Shown in pieces: positions 17,338 through 26,051 of a stretch of 64,000 nucleotides of DNA (positions are counted from its first letter, which is position 1; the number at the start of each line of letters is the position of its first letter). Source of the DNA: Aquabacterium sp. (GTDB lineage Bacteria > Pseudomonadota > Gammaproteobacteria > Burkholderiales > Burkholderiaceae_C); contig NZ_JACRAH010000021.1 of NCBI RefSeq assembly GCF_016234775.1, positions 212,770 through 276,769 on the forward strand, given 5' to 3'. Made by a program: the position numbers and the translations under genes. A model generated the notes under the pieces. It was not told the DNA's origin, did no database searches, and saw only the letters and a list, made by a program, of their open reading frames with translations.

Positions 17338-17796
17338 TCAGTGGTTGATCGCACGCTCGATCTGCTTGTCCATGATGGAGGGCTCGCCTGGCGGCCCCGC
17401 CAGATCACGGACGTTGGGCAAGCGCCCCTTGTGCTCGGGGGTGGCAGCAGCCTCAGAACTCTCGCTTTTCACCACGGTCACCGAGCCCTTGTCCAGCGGG
17501 CGTTCCGCTGCTGGGTTCTTGCAAGGCTCATCGGTATACGTGACCTTGTCACCCACCTTGCATTTGTGGATGCCCGCAGGAGCCTGAGGCAGTGACTCGA
17601 CTGGTGGCCGCTCGACCTTGGCCTCACGGCTCACGGTGGCGGCCAACTCCTTGACCTGCACCACCTCCTGCTTGATGGCAGCAGGCAAGACATGTTCAGG
17701 CACAAGCGTATTCAAGCGCCCCGCCACGAAGTATTTCCAGACCAGGGCCAGCAACACTGCCAACACCGCGCCCACCAGTATCTTGCGAACCAACAT
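17338..17796 (-). CDS. DUF4124 domain membrane-anchored protein
   Basis: This 152-residue protein has one N-terminal TM helix (residues 5-24) and a predicted periplasmic part. The DUF4124 core is IHKCKVGDKVTYTDEPC, with its Cys pair probably disulfide-bonded. The ATG at 17796 is preferred to the TTG one codon earlier because AAGGAG then has an 8-nt spacer. A perfect 7-bp hairpin (17813-17831) lies just before the ribosome site. The function is unknown. The same-strand gene upstream is a LifO/PlcR-like protein. Confidence 0.8.
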   Translation of the reverse strand: MLVRKILVGAVLAVLLALVWKYFVAGRLNTLVPEHVLPAAIKQEVVQVKELAATVSREAKVERPPVESLPQAPAGIHKCKVGDKVTYTDEPCKNPAAERPLDKGSVTVVKSESSEAAATPEHKGRLPNVRDLAGPPGEPSIMDKQIERAINH

Positions 17797-17812
17797 CAAC
17801 CGGACTCCTTGC

Positions 17813-17831
17813 AGACTTGTTGTTCAAGTCT
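17813..17831. repeat. Hairpin upstream of the DUF4124 gene
   Basis: AGACTTG-N5-CAAGTCT is a perfect 7-bp stem ending 6 bases before the AAGGAG of the DUF4124 gene. It may modulate translation or mark the end of the upstream message. Confidence 0.35.
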
Positions 17832-17876
17832 CGCATTGTCCCGCACCGGCGCCCAGGCTGTCTGGCCCTGGTGCCC

Positions 17877-18626
17877 TCAACGCCCCGTTGGGCCGTAAAC
17901 CTTCTCGCGCAAGGCCTGCAACTGGGCCTCCAGCGTGGCAGGATCCTTGTTGGCCGTCGGTGTGGTCTGCCACTTGGCGACCAGCTCTGCCTGCAAGGCA
18001 GCGAACTCGTCATTCTTGCGCTTTTCTTCGGTCAGGGCCTTGGCCTGAGCCTCGCTTTGCATGCCATGAAGTCGGCTCAATTGCTGGTCTATCCAGGCCT
18101 GCTGCCTGGTCGAGTCTGGCTCCATGTCAGCGGCCAGCGCTCTGAGCAGCAGCGACGCCTCACCGGAATTGACCTCGCCATTGGCAGCATGCAGCGGCAA
18201 CTGATCCACCAGTTCACGGGCCAGTGCCTGCCGGCCGGCCACGTTCGGGCCGTCCTTCATCTCGCTCCATTGAGTCACAGCACGTTGAAAGCGCAGGTAA
18301 GACACCAGACGCTGCCGCTCCTGAGCCTTGTTGGGCTCGTTCTCCAGCGCCTTGTTCAAGGCATCCCAGGCATCCTGGGTGATATCGGCAGGTCGCGAGT
18401 CGCCCACCGGGCTGCGGGGGATCAAGGGCTGGCCGTCGCTGTTCCCCGCTGAGGCGGTGATTGGCCAACCACCTGACGCGGGTGCCATCGCCTGGGAATG
18501 AGTGGCGCCGTCAACGCCCGACACCGTGCGCTGCCACGCCACATACGCACCTGCAGCCACCACGGCCACCACAGGCAACCAGAGCCAGCGCTTGGAAAAA
18601 GACTTGTCGATCAAAGTGGTGGACAT
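17877..18626 (-). CDS. LifO/PlcR-like membrane-anchored helical protein (tentative)
   Basis: This 249-residue protein has one N-terminal TM helix (about residues 14-31), a Pro/Gly/Ser linker to about 80, and an alpha-helical remainder rich in Gln, Glu and Arg, ending LEAQLQALREKVYGPTGR. This layout and the C-terminal helix recall lipase foldase LifO and phospholipase accessory PlcR. The LifO steric-chaperone motif RxxFDY is not visible, so the call is tentative. The gene upstream on the same strand, 58 bases away, encodes a secreted NOTUM-family esterase, a plausible client. No other function is recognised. Confidence 0.5.
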   Translation of the reverse strand: MSTTLIDKSFSKRWLWLPVVAVVAAGAYVAWQRTVSGVDGATHSQAMAPASGGWPITASAGNSDGQPLIPRSPVGDSRPADITQDAWDALNKALENEPNKAQERQRLVSYLRFQRAVTQWSEMKDGPNVAGRQALARELVDQLPLHAANGEVNSGEASLLLRALAADMEPDSTRQQAWIDQQLSRLHGMQSEAQAKALTEEKRKNDEFAALQAELVAKWQTTPTANKDPATLEAQLQALREKVYGPTGR

Positions 18627-18684
18627 GGGGGCAACGCATCAAAGTCAAACGCGGCCTGCCATGTAGCAGGCCGTCCAGCCGCGA

Positions 18685-19950
18685 TTAAAGCGGAATCAGA
18701 TCAGACAGGCCATCCGCAATGATGTCACTGAGGTAAACCCGCTTGGGTGGCGGATTCAGCTCTTCTGCGCGCAACACAGGGCCTGAGCCATCCAGCAGAT
18801 TGTCAACGAAGACCCCGAGGGATTGATAGCCCCGCTCGACGATGCTGGAGCCACCAAAAGTCAGGATGGTGCTGCAGTGAGCCTGGTTGAACTTGCGCCA
18901 GTTGGGGATGTAGTACCCCACGTTCGGGTAGGCACTCAGGGCGGCCAGCCAGGGCTTGAGGTCCTGGCGCCACTTCTGATTGAGCAGCTTCAGACGCTGC
19001 TCGTTGGTCGGCGCATTGGCAATCTCGGGGAAGAACTTCTGGTACGAGAAGGCCGAAAACACGCCATCTTCCTGGAACAGGGTGTAGCCCAGCCGGTCAT
19101 TGGGGAAGAGCTTGCCCAAATTGCCTTGCAGCGTGCCCAGGTTGTTGGGATCGCCCACGCCAGGGTACTTCGCCACGATCTCGGTGACCATGCCCTTGGC
19201 CCCATCCAGCCCCCAGGCTTCACGGATCTTGTTGTGCAAGGGCACCGACGGGTATTGCGCCGGATCGCCGTTGCGCGGTGCGATCATCAAGGGCCCCGCA
19301 TCCGACAACAAGGCCGATTTCTTCGGGCGCAGCGTTTCACGGAAGGTCGCGTAATGAGCGGAAGAAGCCACACCACCCGCCGAGAAGCCGGTGACGAGCA
19401 AGTGTGCCGGCGCCCCCATGTTGATGGACATCCAGGACGCCACGTACTTCATGTTGGGCAGGCCCTTGTGCTCGAAGGCATAGGCCTTGGCAGGATCTTC
19501 TGGGTTGTAAACGACGGTGCGGTTGCCGGTCTGCACATCGCCCGTGCAGTAAGGCACGTAGACGATGTTCCACGATTGGGTCTTCACCGCCTGCAGTGGA
19601 TTGATGCGCGCCGTGAAGGGGGTGACCAGACCGAGGTGAGCCTGCCGGTTGAAGTCCGACATGTAGTTGGCCGGAACGCCATCAGGGTTGACGGCCGCCA
19701 GCATGGAGCCGCCCTTGCAGGCCACGCCATCCCAGCAGGCACCACCACCCTCGAACATGATGACGGTCTTGCTGGTGAAGGGTGTGCGGTTGACGAAGAA
19801 GCGGTAAGGCGTGCCATTGCCACAGGTGGCACCGGTGGTGGCCGGTGCGGTCACCGTTTCCCACTGGAAGTAGCCTGCGTGGGCCAATCCGCTGATCAGG
19901 GTACCGGCGATGGCCTTGGTGGCCAGAAGCGAAAAACGACTTACTTTCAT
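18685..19950 (-). CDS. Secreted pectinacetylesterase/NOTUM-family hydrolase
   Basis: This is a 421-residue exported serine hydrolase. A signal peptide ends near GLAHA (residue 25). The NOTUM/pectinacetylesterase family motifs are present: GGGACW at 68-73 (oxyanion loop), YCTGDV, and the nucleophile elbow GFSAGG near residue 188. The mature protein begins GYFQWETV. The substrate is probably an acetyl or acyl ester, and pectin itself is not implied. It diverges from the amine oxidase gene across a 259-base gap. The helical membrane protein downstream could assist its folding. Confidence 0.85.
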   Translation of the reverse strand: MKVSRFSLLATKAIAGTLISGLAHAGYFQWETVTAPATTGATCGNGTPYRFFVNRTPFTSKTVIMFEGGGACWDGVACKGGSMLAAVNPDGVPANYMSDFNRQAHLGLVTPFTARINPLQAVKTQSWNIVYVPYCTGDVQTGNRTVVYNPEDPAKAYAFEHKGLPNMKYVASWMSINMGAPAHLLVTGFSAGGVASSAHYATFRETLRPKKSALLSDAGPLMIAPRNGDPAQYPSVPLHNKIREAWGLDGAKGMVTEIVAKYPGVGDPNNLGTLQGNLGKLFPNDRLGYTLFQEDGVFSAFSYQKFFPEIANAPTNEQRLKLLNQKWRQDLKPWLAALSAYPNVGYYIPNWRKFNQAHCSTILTFGGSSIVERGYQSLGVFVDNLLDGSGPVLRAEELNPPPKRVYLSDIIADGLSDLIPL

Positions 19951-20022
19951 CTCGGGTCCTTTTGCTTGTTTGGGGGGGCGCTACCCAGTCTGAACAGCGA
20001 CATCAAACAGGCCAACAAGGAC

Positions 20023-20038
20023 TAACCCGAACGGGTTA
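20023..20038. promoter_or_regulatory. 16-bp palindrome in the esterase/amine-oxidase gap
   Basis: TAACCCG-AA-CGGGTTA is a near-perfect dyad, 73 bases before the esterase ATG and 172 before the amine oxidase ATG. It has the size of a dimeric repressor site. No regulator gene is adjacent, so its binder is unknown. Confidence 0.4.
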
Positions 20039-20163
20039 TTTGCACGCACTCGAACAAGGGGGCAGCAACTGTCAGAAGCCTTACAGTCAAACGCTTTTTT
20101 GCTACGCGGTGACGTACAGATAGGGGTTTCCTTCAATAAACATTGAGCCTTCAGGCCACTAGT

Positions 20164-20200
20164 CTGAAAAACGTTGTTATTTTTCACTTCAACGTTTCAG
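20164..20200 (+). promoter_or_regulatory. Leader hairpin before the amine oxidase
   Basis: CTGAAA-(AA)-CGTTG at 20164-20176 pairs with CAACG-TTTCAG at 20190-20200, giving an 11-bp stem with a two-base bulge. The right arm runs into the AGGA ribosome site (20199-20202) of the gene starting at 20210, so folding could limit translation initiation. Confidence 0.45.
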
Positions 20201-20209
20201 GAACTGATC

Positions 20210-21700
20210 ATGAGCCAACCCGAGACCCCATCGCGCCGCCGCCTGCTGGGTGGCCTGACCGCCACGGCCGCCGCCGCCCTGCTGCCAGCAGGCCGAGACA
20301 ACCTGGCTCAGGCTGCCACAGGTCCCGGCGCAATGGGCGACTACAACACCGATGTCGTCGTGATTGGTGGGGGCTACGCTGGCCTCGCGTGTGCCCGCGC
20401 CCTGGTGGCCGCTGGCAGGCAGGTCGTGCTGCTGGAAGCCCGTGATCGGGTGGGCGGCCGCTGCTTCAACATCAACCTGCCCGCTCCCTACGGCCAGTAC
20501 ACGGTGGAAGGCGGGGCCGAGTTCATCGGCCCCACGCAAGACCGCATGTACAGCCTGGTTCAGCAACTGGGCCTCAAGACCTTCCCCTCCTACAACACGG
20601 GCAAACAGATCAACTACATCGGCGGCAAGCGCAGCACCTACAGCGGCGTGCTGCCCTGGACGGGCCTTTACTCCACCGCGGAAATCGGCATCGCCATGCT
20701 GCGCCTGGATGACATGGCCAAGACCGTACCGCTGGACGCGCCCTGGAACGCCAGCAAGGCCATGCAGTGGGACAACCAAAGCGCCCAGACCTGGATGGAC
20801 GCCAACGTGCTGAGCGCCGATGCCAAGTCGCTGCTGCGTCTGGCCGTCCTGGCACTGCTGTCTGTGGAGCCTCGCGACGTCTCCATGCTCTACCTGCTCT
20901 TCTACATTCACTCTGGCGGCGGCCTCACCTCGCTGCTGAGCACGGCAGGCGGCGCGCAGCAAGACCGCATCGTGGGCGGCTCTCAGGCTATCGCACTGGG
21001 CATGGCGCGCGAACTGGGCACACGCATCCTCTACAACTCGCCGGTTCGCAAGGTCAAGCAGGATGCCTATGGCATCGCGGTGTCTGGCGATGGCTTCACC
21101 GTGCGCGCCCAGCATGCCGTGATGGCCATGTCGCCCTGGATGGCCTCGCGCCTGGCCTACGAGCCCTTTGACGGCCCACTGCAATACCGCATGCAGATGA
21201 TGCAGCGCGTCCCCATGGGTTCGATCTGGAAGGTGCACTGCGTGTACGACAAGCCTTTCTGGCGCGACGACGGCTTGTGTGGCCAGGTCACCAGCGACGC
21301 CTACCTGCCCAAACTCGTGTTCGACAACACCCCACCGGAACCCGGTGCGCCAGGCGTGCTCATGGGCTTCATCGACGGCCAGGATGCCCGTGATGCGGTC
21401 CTGATGACGCCGGAGGCCCGCAAGGCCAATGTGCTCAAGGCCATGAGCATCTACTTCGGCGCCAAGGCGGCCACACCCATCGCCTATACCGAGAACAACT
21501 GGCAATCAGAGAACTTCAGCGCCGGCGGCCCGACAGGCGTGTTCCCGCCCGGCGTGCTCACCGGTTTCGGCGCGGCACTGCGCGCACCCTCCGGCCGACT
21601 GCACTGGGCCGGCACGGAGACCTCCACCGTGTGGACAGGCTATATGGATGGTGCCGTCCGCTCCGGGGAGCGCGCCGCCAGCGAAATCCTGGGGCAATGA
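20210..21700 (+). CDS. Flavin monoamine oxidase family protein (Tat-exported)
   Basis: This is a 496-residue FAD amine oxidase. A twin-arginine signal (RRR at 9-11 then LLGGLTATAAAALLPA) suggests folded export to the periplasm. The FAD dinucleotide fold GGGYAG is at 53-58, followed by LLEARDRVGGRC, and the C-terminal FAD-binding segment is LHWAGTETSTVWTGYMDGAVRSGERAA. The ATG at 20210 has AGGA upstream. It should oxidise a primary or secondary amine to aldehyde or imine plus H2O2 and ammonia. Its stop overlaps the start of the next gene by 4 bases (ATGA). Confidence 0.9.
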   Translation: MSQPETPSRRRLLGGLTATAAAALLPAGRDNLAQAATGPGAMGDYNTDVVVIGGGYAGLACARALVAAGRQVVLLEARDRVGGRCFNINLPAPYGQYTVEGGAEFIGPTQDRMYSLVQQLGLKTFPSYNTGKQINYIGGKRSTYSGVLPWTGLYSTAEIGIAMLRLDDMAKTVPLDAPWNASKAMQWDNQSAQTWMDANVLSADAKSLLRLAVLALLSVEPRDVSMLYLLFYIHSGGGLTSLLSTAGGAQQDRIVGGSQAIALGMARELGTRILYNSPVRKVKQDAYGIAVSGDGFTVRAQHAVMAMSPWMASRLAYEPFDGPLQYRMQMMQRVPMGSIWKVHCVYDKPFWRDDGLCGQVTSDAYLPKLVFDNTPPEPGAPGVLMGFIDGQDARDAVLMTPEARKANVLKAMSIYFGAKAATPIAYTENNWQSENFSAGGPTGVFPPGVLTGFGAALRAPSGRLHWAGTETSTVWTGYMDGAVRSGERAASEILGQ

Positions 21701-22830
21701 TGACGCAGCCACTTCAGCAGACCGATGTCATCATCGTGGGTGCCGGGCCGGCTGGCCTGGCCGTGGCGGCATGCCTGAAACGCACAGGCAAGTCATGCGT
21801 GATCCTGGAGCGGGAAGCACAGGTCGGCTCGTCCTGGCGCACGCACTACGATCGGCTGCATCTTCACACGGACAAGGCGCACTCCTCGTTGCCAGGCTAC
21901 AAGCTGCCCGACAGCTACCCCCGCTATCCCGCCCGGCAACAGGTGGTGGATTACCTGGACGCGTACGCACGTCATTACGATTTGCATCCCCGCTTTCTGG
22001 AAGAAGTGCGTGATGCCCGGCGCCTCAATGGCCAATGGGAAGTGACGAGCAGCGAGGGCGTCTACCGGGCGAAATCGCTGGTGGTGGCCAGCGGCTACAA
22101 CAACGTGCCGCAGATACCCAAGTGGCCCGGTCAGGACAAGTTCCAGGGCCGCATTCTGCACAGCAAGCACTACCGCAACGGCGCCGCGTTCAAGGACAAG
22201 GACGTGCTGGTGGTTGGCCTGGGCAACTCGGGCGGCGAGATGCTGATCGACCTGCATGAGCATGGCGCACGCCCGTGCATTGCCGTGCGCAGTCCGGTCA
22301 ACGTGATTCCGCGCGAGGTCATGGGCGTGCCCTTCCTGACCATGGGCATCCTGCAGCGCAACCTGCCATCGCGACTGGTCGACAAGCTCAACGCCCCCAT
22401 CACCAACGCCATCATCGGCGACCTGCGCCCCTACGGCATCCGCCGCCCCGCCGAGGGCCCGGTCACCCAGATCCGCGAGCAGGGGCGCGTGCCCTTCATC
22501 GATGTCGGCACCATCCGCCTCATCAAGGAGGGCCATGTCACCGTCTATCCCAACATCGAGTGTTTCACGCCCACTGGCGTGATGTTCGTGGACGGTCGTC
22601 AGCGCGATGTCGATGCCATCGTGCTGGCCACCGGCTTCAAGCCTGTGTTGAACCACTGGTTGCACGCGCCAGGCGCGATGGACGATCAGGGCACGCCGCA
22701 TTCCAGTGGCGAGGCGGTGGTCGGTCAGAACCTCTACTTCTGCGGTTTTTACATATCGCCGACGGGCATGCTGCGCGAAATCGCCATGGAAGCGCAGGAC
22801 ATCAGCGAGCACATCGTGCGATCAGCCTGA
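21697..22830 (+). CDS. YUCCA-like flavin-containing monooxygenase
   Basis: This is a 377-residue FMO-type enzyme. The FAD motif GAGPAG is at 15-20, a second Rossmann motif GLGNSG is near residue 175, and the FMO signature FxGxxxHxxxY is matched by FQGRILHSKHY. Segments LPSRLVDKL, DVGTIRLIKEG, FVDGRQRDVDAIVLATGFKP strongly recall plant YUCCA enzymes. The start codon overlaps the amine oxidase stop (ATGA), indicating translational coupling. YUCCAs decarboxylate indole-3-pyruvate to IAA. That activity here is only a hypothesis, and N- or S-oxygenation is equally possible. No signal peptide is seen. Confidence 0.88.
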   Translation: MMTQPLQQTDVIIVGAGPAGLAVAACLKRTGKSCVILEREAQVGSSWRTHYDRLHLHTDKAHSSLPGYKLPDSYPRYPARQQVVDYLDAYARHYDLHPRFLEEVRDARRLNGQWEVTSSEGVYRAKSLVVASGYNNVPQIPKWPGQDKFQGRILHSKHYRNGAAFKDKDVLVVGLGNSGGEMLIDLHEHGARPCIAVRSPVNVIPREVMGVPFLTMGILQRNLPSRLVDKLNAPITNAIIGDLRPYGIRRPAEGPVTQIREQGRVPFIDVGTIRLIKEGHVTVYPNIECFTPTGVMFVDGRQRDVDAIVLATGFKPVLNHWLHAPGAMDDQGTPHSSGEAVVGQNLYFCGFYISPTGMLREIAMEAQDISEHIVRSA

Positions 22831-22999
22831 GCCACTACCCTGCACACCCCGCCCAAGCGAGAGAAAAGTCGCTCAAGCGGGCCAGTCGTCGCCAGTGGTT
22901 CCATACAGGCCATCAAGTCACGCCGGATCCTGACCGACATACGAAAAGGACCGGCGTGCGACTGTCGCGCGCCCGTATTGCCGTGATTTTGTCGCGCAG

Positions 23000-24208
23000 A
23001 TGTCATCCCTTCCGGATCCTCAGCAAAATGGAGCACCCGCCCCTGCCCCAACCTGGCAAGGCGAGACGGGTGCGCTCAGCAGTACGGATCAATCGCGCAA
23101 TCAGGCCCTGATCGACACCACGGCGCGCATCACCGGCGCGATGTATGTCTACGTCTCGCTGTGGCTGGTGATCACACTCGTCAGCGGCTTGCAGCGGAGC
23201 CATCCTGTACTGGTGTGGGGCGCGGCCGCCTGGCTGGGATTGCTTGCGCTGGTACGAGGCGTCGTTGGGCATCAACTGAAAAGCCTGCTGGACTACAACC
23301 CGGGTCTGGCACACAAGCTCACCGTCGGGCTGGTGTTGTGCAATGGCCTGACATGGGGCTTGCTGACTGCGGCCAGCGTCTATTTCCCCGAACTGGAGCC
23401 AATTCGCACATCGATGCTGCTGGTGGGCGTCGGCCTGAGTTCGGGCGGCACGGTGGCCATGGCCATCAACCCCACGCTCAAGGTCTGGTTCCCGGTCTCG
23501 GTGATCACGCCGGTGGCCCTGGCCACGGCCAGCAACATGACGCAAGGCAACCTGATGCTGGCAGGCCTGATGATGGTCTACACGGTCTACATCATGCATG
23601 CCTCACGCGTGGTCAGCCAGGACTACTGGCGCGCGCAGGTGGCCTACAAGGCGCTGGAACACGCCAGCCTGACCGACACGCTGACCCAGATCCCCAACCG
23701 TCTGCATTTCGACAGGCAGTATCAGGCCGAGTGGCGACGGGCATGCCGGCTGGGCACCAGGCTGGCGGTGATGATCGTGGACCTGGACCACTTCAAGCGC
23801 ATCAACGACGAACACGGCCACCCTGTTGGTGACGCCGTGCTGCAGGAAGCCGCCAATGCCATGCGCCAGGCCATCATGCGGCCCTGTGACGTACTGGCCC
23901 GGTATGGTGGCGAGGAGTTCATCGTGCTGCTGCCCGACATCACGGAAGATGGCGCGCACGTGGTCGCCGAGCGGCTGCGCGTACAAGTGGCCAACCTGAA
24001 GATCGCCGTACCGACTCGCAGCACCCACGTCAGCGTGACCTGCAGCCTGGGCTATGCCTGCACGATACCCCAGCACCATCACGATGCGGACGAGCCCATC
24101 CGACAGGCCGATGCGGCGCTCTACCGAGCCAAGACAGAGGGCCGCAATCGCAGCCGCTCATGGCAGGCGCCCTCCCCGCTGCGCACCTCGCCACTCACCA
24201 CGACTTGA
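23000..24208 (+). CDS. Membrane diguanylate cyclase (GGDEF)
   Basis: This 402-residue protein has about six TM helices (residues 45-210) and a C-terminal GGDEF domain with the active sequence GGEEF at 303-307. The inhibitory I-site RPCD (294-297) is five residues upstream, so product inhibition by c-di-GMP is expected. LTQIPNRLHFD and DLDHFKRINDEHGHPVGD are intact. It should make c-di-GMP from two GTP in response to an unknown membrane signal. The 169-base gap before it holds nothing I can identify. Confidence 0.92.
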   Translation: MSSLPDPQQNGAPAPAPTWQGETGALSSTDQSRNQALIDTTARITGAMYVYVSLWLVITLVSGLQRSHPVLVWGAAAWLGLLALVRGVVGHQLKSLLDYNPGLAHKLTVGLVLCNGLTWGLLTAASVYFPELEPIRTSMLLVGVGLSSGGTVAMAINPTLKVWFPVSVITPVALATASNMTQGNLMLAGLMMVYTVYIMHASRVVSQDYWRAQVAYKALEHASLTDTLTQIPNRLHFDRQYQAEWRRACRLGTRLAVMIVDLDHFKRINDEHGHPVGDAVLQEAANAMRQAIMRPCDVLARYGGEEFIVLLPDITEDGAHVVAERLRVQVANLKIAVPTRSTHVSVTCSLGYACTIPQHHHDADEPIRQADAALYRAKTEGRNRSRSWQAPSPLRTSPLTTT

Positions 24209-24301
24209 GGTCGGTCGACCGCCTGCAGTCAGGGCAGTCTGTGCGGAAAACGCACTAACATCGCTCGACCACTCGCTCCCGGCCTTCGCGACTCGTCTTG
24301 C

Positions 24302-24904
24302 ATGTCTTTGCCCGTTCTGTATTCATTCCGACGCTGCCCCTATGCCATCCGGGCCAGGCTGGCATTGCGCTACGCCGATGTGCCTTATGCCCTGAGGGAA
24401 GTGGCCTTGCGCGACAAACCTGCAGACATGCTGACCCTGTCGCCCAAAGGCACCGTGCCGGTGCTGCACCTGCCCGATGGCCGCGTGCTGGAGCAAAGCC
24501 TGGACATCATGCAATGGGCACTGGCGCAAGCTGATCCACAAGGATGGCTGACCGTGGCGCCGCTGGATGACATGCGCTCGCTGATCCTGCTCAACGACAC
24601 GCAGTTCAAACCACTGCTGGATCGCTACAAATACCCAGAACGTCATCCGATGCAAGACCGCACGACCTATCGTCAACAAGCGCTGGACTGCATGCTGGTT
24701 GACTTGAACCAGCGCTTGCGGCGCCACACGCATCTGTTTGCCGCACAGCCCTGCCTGGCCGACATGGCCATCGTGCCCTTCGTGCGGCAGTTTGCACAAG
24801 TAGATCGCCACTGGTGGGATCACAACGAGCTCGACGCCTTGCGCAACTGGCTGCACTCACTGACGACCAGTTCACTGTTCGAGGCCGTCATGGCCAAACC
24901 CTGA
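24302..24904 (+). CDS. Glutathione S-transferase family protein
   Basis: This 200-residue cytoplasmic protein starts with a thioredoxin-fold domain (LYSFRRCPYAIRARLALRY) with a CPYA motif near residue 12, as in omega/beta-like GSTs and glutaredoxin-2-like proteins. The glutathione-binding cis-Pro is in KGTVPVLHL and ESLD is replaced by QSLDI. The C-terminal half is all-helical. The substrate is unknown. It precedes amiE by 97 bases, but amiE has its own candidate promoter in that gap. Confidence 0.88.
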   Translation: MSLPVLYSFRRCPYAIRARLALRYADVPYALREVALRDKPADMLTLSPKGTVPVLHLPDGRVLEQSLDIMQWALAQADPQGWLTVAPLDDMRSLILLNDTQFKPLLDRYKYPERHPMQDRTTYRQQALDCMLVDLNQRLRRHTHLFAAQPCLADMAIVPFVRQFAQVDRHWWDHNELDALRNWLHSLTTSSLFEAVMAKP

Positions 24905-24920
24905 GCGCGCTCTGCCCTGC

Positions 24921-24939
24921 CTACGTCAAACAACGTATT
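24921..24939. promoter_or_regulatory. Candidate operator before amiE (TACGT-N6-ACGTA)
   Basis: CTACGTCAAACAACGTATT differs at only two of 19 positions from the element before urtA (8746-8764). The inverted repeat TACGT-N6-ACGTA spans 24922-24937. Its last two bases are the first two of a candidate -35. It lies 62 bases before the amiE ATG. A shared LuxR-type activator is the simplest explanation. Confidence 0.65.
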
Positions 24940-24966
24940 GGCGCCCCCTCCTGTGATTTTCAAAAT
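24938..24966 (+). promoter_or_regulatory. Putative amiE promoter
   Basis: TTGGCG (24938-24943), a 17-base spacer and CAAAAT (24961-24966) resemble a weak sigma-70 promoter. The operator centre is about 43 bases before the expected transcription start, the usual place for an activator that overlaps the -35. Confidence 0.45.
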
Positions 24967-25001
24967 GGGCATCGTCATTGGCCCATCCACAGGAGCGCAC
25001 C

Positions 25002-26042
25002 ATGCTTCACGGCGATATCTCCAGCAGCGACGACACCGTGGGTGTCGCTGTCGTCAACTACAAGATGCCCCGCCTGCATACCAAGGCGGAGGTCCTTGAG
25101 AACGCGCACAAGATCAGGCAGATGATCGAGGGCATGAAGCTGGGCCTGCCGGGCCTGGATCTGGTCATCTTCCCCGAGTACAGCACGCACGGCATCATGT
25201 ATGACAAACAGGAGATGATGGACACGGCCTCCACCATCCCTGGCGACGAGACCGAGATCTTTGCGCAGGCCTGCCGCAACGCCAAGGTATGGGGCGTGTT
25301 CTCGCTCACAGGCGAGCGGCATGAAGAGCACCCCAGAAAGGTGCCCTACAACACGCTCATCCTCATGAACCCTGAAGGTGAGATCGTTCAGAAGTACCGC
25401 AAGATCATGCCGTGGACGCCCATCGAGGGCTGGTACCCGGGCGACAAGACCTATGTGTCCGATGGCCCCAAGGGCATGAAGATCAGCCTCATCATCTGCG
25501 ACGACGGCAACTACCCCGAGATCTGGCGCGACGTCACCATGAAAGGGGCCGAGCTGGTGGTGCGCTGCCAGGGTTACATGTACCCCGCCAAGGATCAGCA
25601 GGTGCTCATGGCCAAAGCCATGGCCTGGGCCAACAACACCTATGTGGCCGTGGCCAATGCCTCCGGCTTTGACGGCGTCTACAGCTACTTCGGGCACTCG
25701 GCGATCATCGGCTTTGATGGCCGCACGCTGGGCGAATGCGGCGAGGAAGACTACGGCATCCAGTACGCGCAACTCAGCAAGCGCCTGATCCGTGATGCCC
25801 GCAGCACGGGCCAGTCACAGAACCACCTGTTCAAACTGCTGCATCGGGGCTATACCGGCCTGATCAATTCAGGCGAGGGCGACAAGGGCCTGGCCACCTG
25901 CCCGTACGAGTTTTACGAGAAGTGGATCAAAGATCCCGAGGGGACAAGAGAGATGGTCGAGGCACTGACCCGACCCACCGTGGGCACCGCAGAGTGCCCC
26001 ATCGAAGGCCTGCCCAACGATGCGAGGTTGAAGTACGAGTGA
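25002..26042 (+). CDS. amiE: Aliphatic amidase
   Basis: This 346-residue nitrilase-superfamily amidase hydrolyses short aliphatic amides (acetamide, propionamide) to acid and ammonia. The sequence follows the well-known Pseudomonas AmiE closely, including RHGDISSS-like [20 protein letters not shown] and the stretch [19 protein letters not shown]. Catalytic E59 (FPEY), Lys in VQKYRK (near 134) and Cys in IICDDG (near 166) are present. The ATG at 25002 has AGGAG 6 bases upstream, and the frame's earlier start is not needed. The shared operator links it to the urt-fmd operon 16 kb away. Confidence 0.96.
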   Translation: MLHGDISSSDDTVGVAVVNYKMPRLHTKAEVLENAHKIRQMIEGMKLGLPGLDLVIFPEYSTHGIMYDKQEMMDTASTIPGDETEIFAQACRNAKVWGVFSLTGERHEEHPRKVPYNTLILMNPEGEIVQKYRKIMPWTPIEGWYPGDKTYVSDGPKGMKISLIICDDGNYPEIWRDVTMKGAELVVRCQGYMYPAKDQQVLMAKAMAWANNTYVAVANASGFDGVYSYFGHSAIIGFDGRTLGECGEEDYGIQYAQLSKRLIRDARSTGQSQNHLFKLLHRGYTGLINSGEGDKGLATCPYEFYEKWIKDPEGTREMVEALTRPTVGTAECPIEGLPNDARLKYE

Positions 26043-26051
26043 GCCCGAGGG

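Noticed and set aside
17877..18626. Confident assignment as lipase chaperone LifO
   Set aside because: The RxxFDY motif and usual length (about 340 residues) are missing, so only a tentative similarity is stated.
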